Assembly (NCBI RefSeq): GCF_010119235.1
Contig: NZ_JAAATZ010000001.1
Coordinates: 1 to 64,000, forward strand
Source of the DNA: Flavobacterium phycosphaerae
GTDB taxonomy: Bacteria > Bacteroidota > Bacteroidia > Flavobacteriales > Flavobacteriaceae
Reading direction: 5' to 3'
Length of the DNA stretch: 64,000 nt
Every line of letters begins with the position of its first letter. The first letter of the stretch is position 1. The notes under the pieces were generated by a model. That model searched no databases, was not told where the DNA came from, and was given only the letters and a program-made list of their open reading frames with translations. A program made the position numbers and the translations under genes. Positions 50,883-59,333 of the stretch are shown here, in pieces.

Positions 50883-51722
50883 ATGAAATCAATTTTTGAC
50901 ACCGTATCGTTTGAATGCAGCCGAAATGTGACTAAATCATACAGCACCTCTTTCTCGGCAGCTGTAAAAATGCTGGCCCCAAGCATTCGTCAGGATATTT
51001 ACAATATTTATGGATTTGTTCGCTTTGCCGATGAAATTGTAGATACCTTTCACGACTATAATAAAGAAGCTTTATTTGAAATGTTTGAAAAAGATTTAGC
51101 AAGCGCTTTGGAAAACAAAATCAGTTTAAATCCGATCTTAAACTCTTTTCAGCATACCGTTCATAAATACCATATTCCACAAACTATGATAGACGCCTTC
51201 ATGAAAAGTATGCGATTGGATTTACATAAAACAAATTACCATTCGTTTGCCGAATATCAAGATTATATTTATGGCTCGGCAGATGTAGTAGGATTAATGT
51301 GTCTCAAAGTTTTTGTAAACGGAGACACAAAAAAGTTTGATGAATTAGAACAAGCTGCCATGCGATTAGGTTCTGCCTTTCAAAAAGTTAATTTTCTTCG
51401 TGATTTAAAAGCCGATTTTGAAGACTTAAATCGAAGTTATTTCCCCAATGCCGATTTATCCCGTTTGGATGAATGCTCAAAAAATGCCATTATCAAAGAA
51501 ATTGAAGCTGATTTTGAAGCCGGTTTTCAGGGTATTGTAAAACTCCCTTTGGAAGCTAAATTTGGTGTCTATACTGCTTATGTGTACTACAAAAAACTTT
51601 TATCCAAATTAAAAAAGACACCTTCTATGGAAATAAAAAATACCCGAATCCGAGTTCCTGATTATGAAAAATTTGGTTTATTAGCCAAATGCTATGTTAA
51701 TTATCGTTTGAATTTAATATAA
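50883..51722 (+). CDS. crtB: Phytoene synthase
   Basis: 279 residues. It condenses two geranylgeranyl diphosphates into phytoene. Both Asp-rich substrate-binding motifs are present: VRFADEIVD (about 46-54) and VNFLRDLKADFED (about 169-181), along with YSTSFSAAVKML near the start and YGSADVVGLMCL in the middle. The length fits the squalene/phytoene synthase family. Spacing of 12 bases from crtI and 5 to crtZ shows a single operon. Confidence 0.93.
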   Translation: MKSIFDTVSFECSRNVTKSYSTSFSAAVKMLAPSIRQDIYNIYGFVRFADEIVDTFHDYNKEALFEMFEKDLASALENKISLNPILNSFQHTVHKYHIPQTMIDAFMKSMRLDLHKTNYHSFAEYQDYIYGSADVVGLMCLKVFVNGDTKKFDELEQAAMRLGSAFQKVNFLRDLKADFEDLNRSYFPNADLSRLDECSKNAIIKEIEADFEAGFQGIVKLPLEAKFGVYTAYVYYKKLLSKLKKTPSMEIKNTRIRVPDYEKFGLLAKCYVNYRLNLI

Positions 51723-51727
51723 CCATC

Positions 51728-52171
51728 ATGTACATCCATATCATAGTTTTTATCCTTACTTTTTGCATCATGGAATTCATGGCATGGTTCAGTCACAAAT
51801 ACGTAATGCACGGTTTCTTATGGCATTTGCATGCTGATCATCACAAAAAAGACCACGATTCATGGTTTGAGCGCAATGATGCTTTCTTTATTTTTTATGC
51901 CGTAATAAGTATTGGTTTCTTTTTGTTGTGGCAAAATAATATACTCCAAATAGGTTTAGCTATCGGACTTGGCATTTTTGCTTATGGTTTGGCGTATTTT
52001 ACCGTTCATGACATTTTTATTCATCAGCGTTTTAAATTATTCCGTAATGCTAACAACCGTTACGCAAAGGCCGTTAGAAGGGCACATAAAATGCATCACA
52101 AGCATATAGGAAAAGAAGATGGCGAATGTTTTGGTATGTTAATTGTTCCGTTTAAATACTTTAAAAAATAA
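51728..52171 (+). CDS. crtZ: Beta-carotene hydroxylase
   Basis: 147 residues, four membrane segments. The di-iron histidine motifs of the fatty acid hydroxylase family are all visible: SHKYVMHG (about 22-29), HADHHKKDH (about 35-43), VHDIFIHQRF and HKMHHKHIGKEDGE. CrtZ adds 3-hydroxyls to beta-ionone rings, giving zeaxanthin in flavobacteria. No lycopene cyclase gene lies in this operon, so ring formation must be encoded elsewhere. A strong terminator follows at once. Confidence 0.92.
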   Translation: MYIHIIVFILTFCIMEFMAWFSHKYVMHGFLWHLHADHHKKDHDSWFERNDAFFIFYAVISIGFFLLWQNNILQIGLAIGLGIFAYGLAYFTVHDIFIHQRFKLFRNANNRYAKAVRRAHKMHHKHIGKEDGECFGMLIVPFKYFKK

Positions 52172-52200
52172 AAAAGTCCCGAGTAATTCGGGACTTTTTT
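52171..52200 (+). terminator. Bidirectional terminator after crtZ
   Basis: AAAAAGTCCCGA and TCGGGACTTTTTT form a stem around a 5-base loop. The A and T tracts on both sides let it serve the convergent DUF4252 gene as well. Confidence 0.85.
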
Positions 52201-52217
52201 CTAACTAACCTAATCAA

Positions 52218-52751
52218 TTATTTTACAAATCCTTGTAATGGCTTCAATTGTTCCATATCAATATTGGAGCTTTTCAAAATGGATAGCATATTGATGATAT
52301 TATTAGGATTCATATCATTGCCTAAAATACGAACCACAGCAAAACCGTTTTCTTTCTTTTTGGCAAACAACACAAACTCATCTATATCATTTTCATCACC
52401 TATATAACTTATGGAAGCTCCGTCTTTCCCGGAACCAATTTTCATTAGCTCCTGATAGGTTTTTCCTTTTAAAATATGAGTGACTTTTTGGCTTTCCTCT
52501 TCATATAATGCCTGATTGTTTTTATCCGATTTGAAAGCAATGATATTCATCTTATCAAAAGATGCTAATGCTGTTTTTTGTTCGGCGGTGAGTTTGGCTT
52601 TATCAGCATTCAAAATACTTGACGAAACGTCTAAAGCAATAAAATCTTTCTTTTCAGCATTATCAACAAAATACTTTTGAAGAGAAGGCTCGCTATTGCA
52701 ACTTAACAAAAAGAGAGAGAGCAATGCGGCAGTTAAAACAGAGAGTTTCAT
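52218..52751 (-). CDS. DUF4252 lipoprotein
   Basis: 177 residues with a lipobox in AALLSLFLLSCNSE (cysteine 18). The body has the DUF4252 layout: FIALDVSSSILNADKAKLTA, DKMNIIAFKSDKNNQALYEE, DENDIDEFVLFAKKKENGFA and VVRILGNDMNPNNI. Function of the family is unknown; it is frequent beside ECF sigma genes in flavobacteria. It lies 7 bases after the second DUF4252 gene, in one minus-strand operon with the anti-sigma-like and sigma genes. Confidence 0.75.
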   Translation of the reverse strand: MKLSVLTAALLSLFLLSCNSEPSLQKYFVDNAEKKDFIALDVSSSILNADKAKLTAEQKTALASFDKMNIIAFKSDKNNQALYEEESQKVTHILKGKTYQELMKIGSGKDGASISYIGDENDIDEFVLFAKKKENGFAVVRILGNDMNPNNIINMLSILKSSNIDMEQLKPLQGFVK

Positions 52752-52758
52752 ATTTTAT

Positions 52759-53298
52759 TTATTTAGAACCTTTAGACCCTTTTGAACCTTTTGAAGCATT
52801 TTTTAAATCATCGCCTCCAGGCAATTTCATTTTATCTGTCAACACTGAAAGCTCATCCAAATCAAAGTTTCCGGTTAATGACATTAATACTGATTCTTCT
52901 TTACCTCCACCTTCAACAAACATTAAAAGTTCTTTAATTTGCGAATCAGTAGCACCTGATTTTACATAAATTTTTACGCTTTTCCCTTTTTCGTTAACGC
53001 GCATTAATTCTTCAAGGGCAGATGATTTAATATATTTATCGGATACCGATTTCATTTCATCTCCTTTTTTATCGTTAGAAGTAACAAATACTTTCAGGTT
53101 ATCCAATTTTTTAATCAGATTGACATATTGTTGGGTTTCCTTGTCTTTTACATCCATTTTACTTAATAAGGCAAACATTTTTTTATTGACAATGACAGCC
53201 GTTATATCTTCCTGACCGTCAAATTTGTCAAAAACAGATTGAGCAAAAAAAGTGTTAGCCGTTAATACCAATACTATACTTAAAATTAATTTTCTCAT
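52759..53298 (-). CDS. DUF4252 secreted protein with KGS repeat tail
   Basis: 179 residues with signal peptide MRKLILSIVLVLTANTFFAQ. DUF4252 body (FDKFDGQEDITAVIVNKKMF, SALEELMRVNEKGKSVKIYV, VLMSLTGNFDLDELSVLTDK) paralogous to the next gene. The C terminus is a short repeat, KGSKGSKGSK, encoded by a 9-base DNA repeat, possibly length-variable. Unlike its paralogue it has no lipobox. Function unknown. Confidence 0.75.
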   Translation of the reverse strand: MRKLILSIVLVLTANTFFAQSVFDKFDGQEDITAVIVNKKMFALLSKMDVKDKETQQYVNLIKKLDNLKVFVTSNDKKGDEMKSVSDKYIKSSALEELMRVNEKGKSVKIYVKSGATDSQIKELLMFVEGGGKEESVLMSLTGNFDLDELSVLTDKMKLPGGDDLKNASKGSKGSKGSK

Positions 53299-53315
53299 GA
53301 TTTCTAGTGATTTTT

Positions 53316-53762
53316 TTATTTAAAAATTTTGTTTTTTGATTGTTCGTATTCATTTAAATAACTCATACTTCCTATGCCTTTATTTACATGTTCAGAAATC
53401 ATCGCCAACGCTTTTTGTGTTTCTCTGAAGGCTACTTCGGGATCATTAATAGTGCCTAAGGCTTGTGGTTTAGGTTGGTTATAATGATTGTATGTAAATA
53501 AACTCACGCTCAATAAAACTGCAACAGACGCTGCAACAGATAACCAAACTACGCTTTTGTGCTTATTAGTATTTAATGGAATCGTCGCGGTAAACTGTTC
53601 TTGTTTTGCTTGAGTTGCATAACCAAATATAGGTTTGTATTGTTCCAAATGCTGCGCAACATCGGGAGAAGTAAAATAGTCTTTCAACTCTTTCTCTTCA
53701 GCTATACTGGTTTGTGCTTCAAAGTATTTTTCTACTAATATTTCTATTCTATCCAATGCCAT
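53316..53762 (-). CDS. Anti-sigma-like membrane protein
   Basis: 148 residues. The N-terminal cytoplasmic part starts LDRIEILVEKYFEAQTSIAE, then EEKELKDYFTSPDVAQHLEQ, a pattern common at the start of Bacteroidota anti-sigma or sigma-partner proteins. One transmembrane helix (VVWLSVAASVAVLLSVSLFT, about 70-90) is followed by a short periplasmic tail. It overlaps the sigma factor stop by 14 bases, the usual coupling of an ECF sigma and its inhibitor. Direct evidence for sigma binding is lacking. Confidence 0.6.
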   Translation of the reverse strand: MALDRIEILVEKYFEAQTSIAEEKELKDYFTSPDVAQHLEQYKPIFGYATQAKQEQFTATIPLNTNKHKSVVWLSVAASVAVLLSVSLFTYNHYNQPKPQALGTINDPEVAFRETQKALAMISEHVNKGIGSMSYLNEYEQSKNKIFK

Positions 53763-54258
53763 AATGATGTGTTTTTATCATGGTTTCTCTTATAGTTTTT
53801 CTTGCTCTTGAAAGTGCCGTGCGAATTGCCGACTCATTCATTTCTAAAATCTTGCTGATTTCTTCAAACTCCATTTCTTCAATATCACGCATTTGAACAA
53901 TCAGTTTTTGTTGCTCAGGTAAATCATTCATTATTTTGGCTACCCAATCCCAAGTGTCTTTGTCTTCTACTTTTTGTTGTAAGCTGGCTTCTCTATCGGT
54001 GAAATTATTGTGAACAATTTTCATGTTACTCGCTCGTTTTGATTTCAGTTGATCCAAACAATAATTCTTGGTCATTGTCATCGCTACTGCTTCAATACTT
54101 TTATATTCATCCAATGTTTCGTTCTTATTCCACAACTTTACCAAAACTTCTTGAGTAGCATCTTCGGCCTCTTCCGTGCTCACGAGTAATCGCTTTGCCA
54201 TTCGGAAAAGTTTATCCTTAAACGGATTGACCAATTGCATAAACTCTTTTTGATTCAT
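53749..54258 (-). CDS. ECF-family RNA polymerase sigma factor
   Basis: 169 residues. Region 2 is clear: FKDKLFRMAKRLLVSTEEAE then DATQEVLVKLWNKNETLDEY. Region 4 follows with LPEQQKLIVQMRDIEEMEFE, EISKILEMNESAIRTALSRA and RKTIRETM. First gene of a minus-strand operon with an anti-sigma-like protein and two DUF4252 proteins, which are probably part of its regulon or sensing pathway. Signal unknown. Confidence 0.9.
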   Translation of the reverse strand: MNQKEFMQLVNPFKDKLFRMAKRLLVSTEEAEDATQEVLVKLWNKNETLDEYKSIEAVAMTMTKNYCLDQLKSKRASNMKIVHNNFTDREASLQQKVEDKDTWDWVAKIMNDLPEQQKLIVQMRDIEEMEFEEISKILEMNESAIRTALSRARKTIRETMIKTHHYGIG

Positions 54259-54382
54259 TTAAACTACACTTTGGTTGGTGGTTATAAAGTCCAGACGAAA
54301 GATACTTTTATTTGTTACAACAATATGTTTTAATTCATACTAAACTTAGTAAATTTACGTTATATTAAATAAAATTACTGCT

Positions 54383-55786
54383 ATGAAAAATTTTGTAAAA
54401 CTGTTGCTACTGTTGTTCTTACTTGCCTTTCCTTTAGCTTGTGAAGATATGGATGACCATCCGGTTCCGTCTAATTTACAAGTAAATGATTTTGTTTGGA
54501 AAGGCATGAATTTATATTACCTATGGCAAGCCGATGTCCCGGATTTAGTTGACACCAAAGATGATAATGAATCGCAATACTTTGATTTTTTAGATTCTTT
54601 TGCTAGTCCTGTTGATTTATTCAACCATCTTCGTACCGATAATGTTACTGATAGATTCAGTGTTATATATAGCGACTATACTGTACTTGAAGGGACGCTC
54701 TCAGGAACTACTCTCAATAACGGAATGGATTTTGGTTTAAAGCATGTTAATGCAACCACCGATGTATTTGGTTGGGTAAGATATATCATTCCCGGCTCAG
54801 ATGCGGCTACCAAAGATATTCAACGTGGTGATGTTTTTTATGCCATTGACGGAATTCCATTAACAGATGCCACTTATAGGAATCTTCTATTTGGAACTAA
54901 TGAAGCTTACGTTGTCAACTTAGCCGATTATAGTATTGACAGCACCGGTTTTGTTACCATTACGCCTAACGGAAAATCAATAACCTTAACCAAAACCAAC
55001 CTTTCTGAGAATCCTGTTCTTCTGAGTAAAGTAATTAATCAAGGGACACACAACATTGGCTACCTGATGTACAATGGTTTTTATCCAAGTTATGACACTG
55101 AATTGAATGCTGCATTTGGCAGTTTTGTTGCTCAAAATGTAACCGATTTGGTCTTAGATTTAAGATACAATTCAGGAGGTGCAGTGACAAGTGCTACCAA
55201 ATTAGCCAGTATGATAACGGGGCAATTCTCCGGACAATTATTTGCTAAACTGAAATGGAATGCCAAAGTAGAAGCTTTTTCTGGAACATCAATCTATAAT
55301 TTTGCCGGAAATCTAAATAGTTTAAACCTCAGCAAGGTATATGTTTTAACTTCAAAAGGCACCGCTTCAGCCAGCGAACTAGTCATTAACTGTTTAAAAC
55401 CTTATGTTAATGTAATTCAAATCGGAGATATAACTACCGGCAAAAATGTAGCTTCTATAACGTTATACGACTCTCCGACATTTGGGAAAGCTAATGTAAA
55501 TCCCAGTCATAAATATGCTATGCAACCCATAGTTTCCAAAGTAGTCAATAAAAATGATTTTGGCGAATATTCTTTAGGCATTGAACCCAATACTCCTATA
55601 GTAGAAAAAATAAGTAATCTTGGTGTTTTAGGCAATACTGATGAACCTTTGCTTAGCGCTGCCATCAGTAAAATAATGGCTAACGGCAAACTAATTCCTC
55701 AATCACCAATATTAATTCAACGTGATTTTACTGATGCTAAAGCCATCAACCCATTAAGAACAGCAATGTATTTGGAAAATAAATAA
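54383..55786 (+). CDS. S41-family peptidase lipoprotein
   Basis: 467 residues. Lipobox in LLLLFLLAFPLACEDMDD (cysteine 20). An N-terminal helical domain with the motif VNDFVWKGMNLYYLWQADVP is typical of Bacteroidota S41 proteins. A PDZ domain follows (about 120-200: YIIPGSDAATKDIQRGDVFY, AIDGIPLTDATYRNLL). The peptidase domain has LVLDLRYNSGGAVTSATKLA and the catalytic serine region VYVLTSKGTASASELVINCL (Ser of ASASE). Members are tail-specific or C-terminal processing proteases at the cell envelope. Single gene, transcribed away from the sigma operon and ended by a hairpin. Confidence 0.85.
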   Translation: MKNFVKLLLLLFLLAFPLACEDMDDHPVPSNLQVNDFVWKGMNLYYLWQADVPDLVDTKDDNESQYFDFLDSFASPVDLFNHLRTDNVTDRFSVIYSDYTVLEGTLSGTTLNNGMDFGLKHVNATTDVFGWVRYIIPGSDAATKDIQRGDVFYAIDGIPLTDATYRNLLFGTNEAYVVNLADYSIDSTGFVTITPNGKSITLTKTNLSENPVLLSKVINQGTHNIGYLMYNGFYPSYDTELNAAFGSFVAQNVTDLVLDLRYNSGGAVTSATKLASMITGQFSGQLFAKLKWNAKVEAFSGTSIYNFAGNLNSLNLSKVYVLTSKGTASASELVINCLKPYVNVIQIGDITTGKNVASITLYDSPTFGKANVNPSHKYAMQPIVSKVVNKNDFGEYSLGIEPNTPIVEKISNLGVLGNTDEPLLSAAISKIMANGKLIPQSPILIQRDFTDAKAINPLRTAMYLENK

Positions 55787-55822
55787 TCAGAAAAAATCTT
55801 TTGAACCAATGTAACTATTAAT

Positions 55823-55852
55823 AAAAAAGGCTAATCTTTCGATTAGCCTTTT
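55823..55852 (+). terminator. Bidirectional terminator between S41 peptidase and btuB
   Basis: AAAAGGCTAATC, loop TTTC, GATTAGCCTTTT: a 12-bp perfect stem with A and T tracts on both sides, serving both convergent genes. Confidence 0.88.
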
Positions 55853-55860
55853 CACCACAA

Positions 55861-57801
55861 TTACAAAATGATAGTTACCCCCATCTTGAAATTTCTGCCT
55901 CGGGTGGAATACCCGATATTCTCTACAAACTCTTCGTTAAAAATGTTGGTTACCGAACCAAAAATGGTCAATCGGCTTTTGATTAATTCGTATTTAGCCA
56001 TTGCATTCAGCAATTGATATGAATCTAATTTGACATTTTGTGTCATAAATGTATTCCCGTCAAAAAAGGCATCATTGCGCGCATCAAAATATTGGTAACT
56101 CACATTGAAAAAGCTTCGGGTTGTCGGTTGAAAATCTAAACCGGCATTTACTTTGTGTTTCGGAATCAATCGATTCAAGGCTTCGTCAACTTGGGTAAAA
56201 GTATAATTTCCGTTTACTCTCACTTTAGTAGTAATATCCCATGAGAGCTCGGTTTCTACTCCTTTGGCTCTGTTGCTGCCATCAAGATTGATATAATAGG
56301 AATCAAAGGTTATGTTGTCAAAGAAAAATCCAAACGAATTTTTTTCATCACGATAAAAACCTACGGCGTTCAACTTCAATTTTTTGTTGAACAATTCGGT
56401 TTCAAAACCGGCTTCAACTGTTCTGTTTTCTTCCGGCGTTAATTCGGTATTCCCATATTCCGAATACAATTGGTACAAACTTGGCGTGATATAAGCCGTG
56501 CTGTAAGAAGCCAACACTTTCAACGGAAAATTTGTCATAAAGTGAAACGACGGATTGAAGTTGTATACCAAATGGTTACCATATTCGCTATGCTCGTTCA
56601 ATCGGGCACCCGCGTTAAAATTCAAACCAAAATTTGAACTGTAAACAAAAGTCACATAAGGATCAATCATGTTAAATTTAGTGCTTTCTCTTTCCAAATT
56701 ACCATAAGGCGTATCAGTTGCCATATCGTGAAACTGAAAATTCGCACCGGTGACAACAAAGAATTGATTGCTGAATTGGTACTTATTAAAAGCATCAACA
56801 ATCACACTTCTTGATTGGTATAAAGAATAATCCGTTGCAGCAGTATAAGCATTGTACTCGTTATAATCTCTTTTTATTTTTTCAAAACTGGTATTCAGAT
56901 TGAATTCCCCTTTATTGTATTTGAACTTTGGTGCGAATCCAAAACGAAATTGTTCCGAAGTTGTTTTATTTAGACTATTATCTTCAAAACCGGTATTATC
57001 AAAAGGCAAATCGTAATTATTGTTCAGTTTATCATAATTGCCAAAGAAGTCTAAGGTTAGTTTCTCAGTAGCTTTATATCCTAATTTAGTCAAAATATTT
57101 TGTCTAGAAAAACTATCCGGTTCATAATTGTTACCGTCAATTTGTGACATGCCTTTGGTTTCAGTGCTGTTTAACCCTGCGAAGTAATTTATTTTGTTGG
57201 TATTGCCGCTCACCGAAAATCCTTGGTTAAAATCCTGCCCGTTGTATTTATGGTTATCCGTTGTATTGTTGGAACCGATATTTACATAAGCATTCCCATG
57301 AATGGTTTTTTTTGAAGCTTTCTTCAATGTAATATTGATAACTCCCGTTGCCGCTCCGGTACCATAAAGAGTACTCGCTGCCCCTTTCATCACTTCAATT
57401 TTTTCAATTTGTTCTACCGGAAGCAAACGCAAATCATACTCTAAACTAATCCCCGAAGCATCTGTCACCGGAATCCCGTCAATCAATATTAAAATTTGAC
57501 GGTTCTTACCTCCGCGGATATAATATCCCAAGTTTTTACCGTTAGCTGATTGGTTTCCGTTAATTTCAACTCCGGCTACTTGTGACAATACTGTTGCTAA
57601 GTTTTGTCCTGATTTTTTTTCCAGTTCTTCAGCCGAAATAACCGAAATAACTTTTCCTGATTTTTCTTTACGCTGTGCAAATTTGGTGTCCGAAATTACA
57701 ACTTCATCCAAAGCATTCACTTTGACAGAATCTTTCTCTTGCGCATAGGCACAAGTACTCAGCAAGGCCAAAATAGCCATTGCTCTAACTGATTTTTTCA
57801 T
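55861..57801 (-). CDS. btuB: TonB-dependent outer-membrane receptor, BtuB-type
   Basis: 646 residues. Signal peptide MKKSVRAMAILALLSTCAYA. TonB-box-like region LDEVVISDTKFAQRKEKSGK, plug domain with LATVLSQVAGVEINGNQSA, YYIRGGKNRQILILIDGIPV and EKIEVMKGAASTLYGTGAAT. A 22-strand-type barrel fills the rest, ending in FNEEFVENIGYSTRGRNFKM and a C-terminal hydrophobic strand. Substrate assignment to cobalamin rests on the B12 riboswitch directly upstream and the divergent BtuFCD-like transporter, rather than on the receptor sequence itself. Confidence 0.85.
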   Translation of the reverse strand: MKKSVRAMAILALLSTCAYAQEKDSVKVNALDEVVISDTKFAQRKEKSGKVISVISAEELEKKSGQNLATVLSQVAGVEINGNQSANGKNLGYYIRGGKNRQILILIDGIPVTDASGISLEYDLRLLPVEQIEKIEVMKGAASTLYGTGAATGVINITLKKASKKTIHGNAYVNIGSNNTTDNHKYNGQDFNQGFSVSGNTNKINYFAGLNSTETKGMSQIDGNNYEPDSFSRQNILTKLGYKATEKLTLDFFGNYDKLNNNYDLPFDNTGFEDNSLNKTTSEQFRFGFAPKFKYNKGEFNLNTSFEKIKRDYNEYNAYTAATDYSLYQSRSVIVDAFNKYQFSNQFFVVTGANFQFHDMATDTPYGNLERESTKFNMIDPYVTFVYSSNFGLNFNAGARLNEHSEYGNHLVYNFNPSFHFMTNFPLKVLASYSTAYITPSLYQLYSEYGNTELTPEENRTVEAGFETELFNKKLKLNAVGFYRDEKNSFGFFFDNITFDSYYINLDGSNRAKGVETELSWDITTKVRVNGNYTFTQVDEALNRLIPKHKVNAGLDFQPTTRSFFNVSYQYFDARNDAFFDGNTFMTQNVKLDSYQLLNAMAKYELIKSRLTIFGSVTNIFNEEFVENIGYSTRGRNFKMGVTIIL

Positions 57802-57896
57802 TTTTTAAATTCAACAATAATTTAATAATCTTGGGAGAAAAGCATAGAATTTACCCATACCCAAACCTTTTGTCCCGAAAGTTTGTTACTCTGATG

Positions 57897-58141
57897 AATT
57901 AGGCAGGTCTCCTGGCTTGCGTCTTGTTGTTTACCTTCCCATCTGAATTTGAGATTAAGGATTCATAGATTGAGGATTCTTAAAATCCTAATTCCTAATT
58001 CCTAATTCCTAAATTCCACGACAGTGGTGTTGTAGATAACAACAAGCTTAATAGCTTACAGTTGCGGGAACAGCTTTGGATTTGAACCAAATTCCCTTTT
58101 AATGCGGTTTTGAAAAACTAAAACCACAACCTTAATTCGGC
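57897..58141 (-). promoter_or_regulatory. Cobalamin riboswitch upstream of btuB
   Basis: Read on the minus strand it has the conserved parts of the adenosylcobalamin riboswitch in order: GCAGCCGAATTAAGG-type start, AAAAGGGAA, GCTGTTCCCGCAACTGTAA, CCACTG, GGGAAGG and the B12 box GCCAGGAGACCTGCC (about 57902-57920 in plus coordinates). It should shut off btuB when cobalamin is plentiful. The variable arm between CCACTG and GGGAAGG is enlarged by short repeats (57984-58017). Confidence 0.92.
57984..58017. repeat. Tandem TTAGGAATT-type repeats inside the riboswitch
   Basis: Plus strand shows four successive CCTAATT/CCTAAATT units. They lie in the variable peripheral arm of the riboswitch. Related bases occur at 61595-61626. 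Confidence 0.65.
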
Positions 58142-58143
58142 TG

Positions 58144-58170
58144 CAAATGTAAAGTATAAATTAAAAACAA
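58144..58170 (-). promoter_or_regulatory. btuB promoter
   Basis: On the minus strand TACATTTG (58151-58144) is preceded by TTG at 16 bases (58170-58168) or 21 bases, matching TTG / TAnnTTTG. The transcript would begin a few bases before the riboswitch. Confidence 0.6.
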
Positions 58171-58175
58171 AACAA

Positions 58176-58183
58176 TACTTTTG
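58176..58183 (+). promoter_or_regulatory. btuF -7 promoter box
   Basis: TACTTTTG matches TAnnTTTG and lies 13 bases before the btuF start at 58197, so the message would be almost leaderless and escape the riboswitch. No good -33 TTG is visible. Confidence 0.4.
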
Positions 58184-58196
58184 CAAAAACAATTTG

Positions 58197-59333
58197 ATGA
58201 AAATTCTTAGTCACTATATTCTATTCATTTTTATTTCGATGGTTTTTGTGCAATGCAAAACCGAAACGAAATCGGAAACTGCCATTGCTGCAAAAAATGA
58301 AATAGCCTACGCCAAAGGGTTTTCGCTTATAAACTATCACGGTTATACTGTAGTCACTGTCAAAAATCCATGGCCCAAAGCGACCAAAACTTACACTTAC
58401 ATTCTCAAAGAAAAAGGGGGAAGCATCCCCGATAGCTTGAAACAAAATGTTACAATTACTGTCCCGATTAAGACTATCGTAGTTACCTCAACCACGCACA
58501 TTCCTTCCCTGGAAATGTTAAACGAAGTAAATTCACTTGTCGGTTTTCCACATGCTGATTATATTTCTTCCGAAAAAGTGAGAACCCGTATTGAAGCCGG
58601 AAAAGTCAAAGAACTCGGCATGAATCAAAATTTAAACACCGAAGTTTTACTGGATTTACAACCGAATATTATCATCGGCTACGGCATAGACAACAACAAT
58701 CCGACTTTGGATAATTTGCAAAAAAGCGGTTTAAAAGTTATGCTCAATGGTGACTGGAATGAGGAAACACCTTTAGGCAAAGCAGAATGGATTAAATTTT
58801 TCGGAGCCTTATACGGCAAACAAAAACAAGCCAACGAATTGTTTTCTAAAATTGAAAAAGACTATAAAAACACTATCGAAATTGCCAAAAAAGCAACTAC
58901 AACACCAACCATTTTAGCCGGAGATATGTTTGAAGACCGTTGGTATTTACCACGCGGAACCAGTTGGGGCAGTTTGTTACTCAAAGAGGCCAATTCGAAC
59001 TATTTATGGCAGGAAACTACCGGAACCGGAAGTTTGTCATTGTCGTTTGAGACCGTTTTCGAGAAAGCCCAAAATGCCGATATTTGGATTACTTCCGGAC
59101 AATTTTCTTCGTTAAAAGAAATGACTGACATGAATCCGCATTATAATCAATTTAAAGCTTTTAAAACAAACAATGTCTATTCGTTTAGTGGCAAAAAAGG
59201 CAAAACCGGCGGTATTCTCTACTATGAATTAGCGCCAAATCGACCTGATATAGTATTGAAAGATATCGTTAAAATTTTGCATCCCGAATTATTGCCAAGT
59301 TACAAACCTTTCTTTTTTGAAAAATTAAAGTAG
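58197..59333 (+). CDS. btuF: Cobalamin-type ABC transporter substrate-binding lipoprotein
   Basis: 378 residues from ATG 58197. Lipobox FISMVFVQCKTE (cysteine 18). Periplasmic-binding fold of the iron/B12 family (Peripla_BP_2): IKTIVVTSTTHIPSLEMLNE, GMNQNLNTEVLLDLQPNIII, WIKFFGALYGKQKQANELFS and a tryptophan-rich cleft GDMFEDRWYLPRGTSWGS. First gene of an operon with the permease and ATPase. Cobalamin rather than siderophore as ligand is inferred from the riboswitch-controlled btuB across the divergent promoter. Confidence 0.82.
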   Translation: MKILSHYILFIFISMVFVQCKTETKSETAIAAKNEIAYAKGFSLINYHGYTVVTVKNPWPKATKTYTYILKEKGGSIPDSLKQNVTITVPIKTIVVTSTTHIPSLEMLNEVNSLVGFPHADYISSEKVRTRIEAGKVKELGMNQNLNTEVLLDLQPNIIIGYGIDNNNPTLDNLQKSGLKVMLNGDWNEETPLGKAEWIKFFGALYGKQKQANELFSKIEKDYKNTIEIAKKATTTPTILAGDMFEDRWYLPRGTSWGSLLLKEANSNYLWQETTGTGSLSLSFETVFEKAQNADIWITSGQFSSLKEMTDMNPHYNQFKAFKTNNVYSFSGKKGKTGGILYYELAPNRPDIVLKDIVKILHPELLPSYKPFFFEKLK

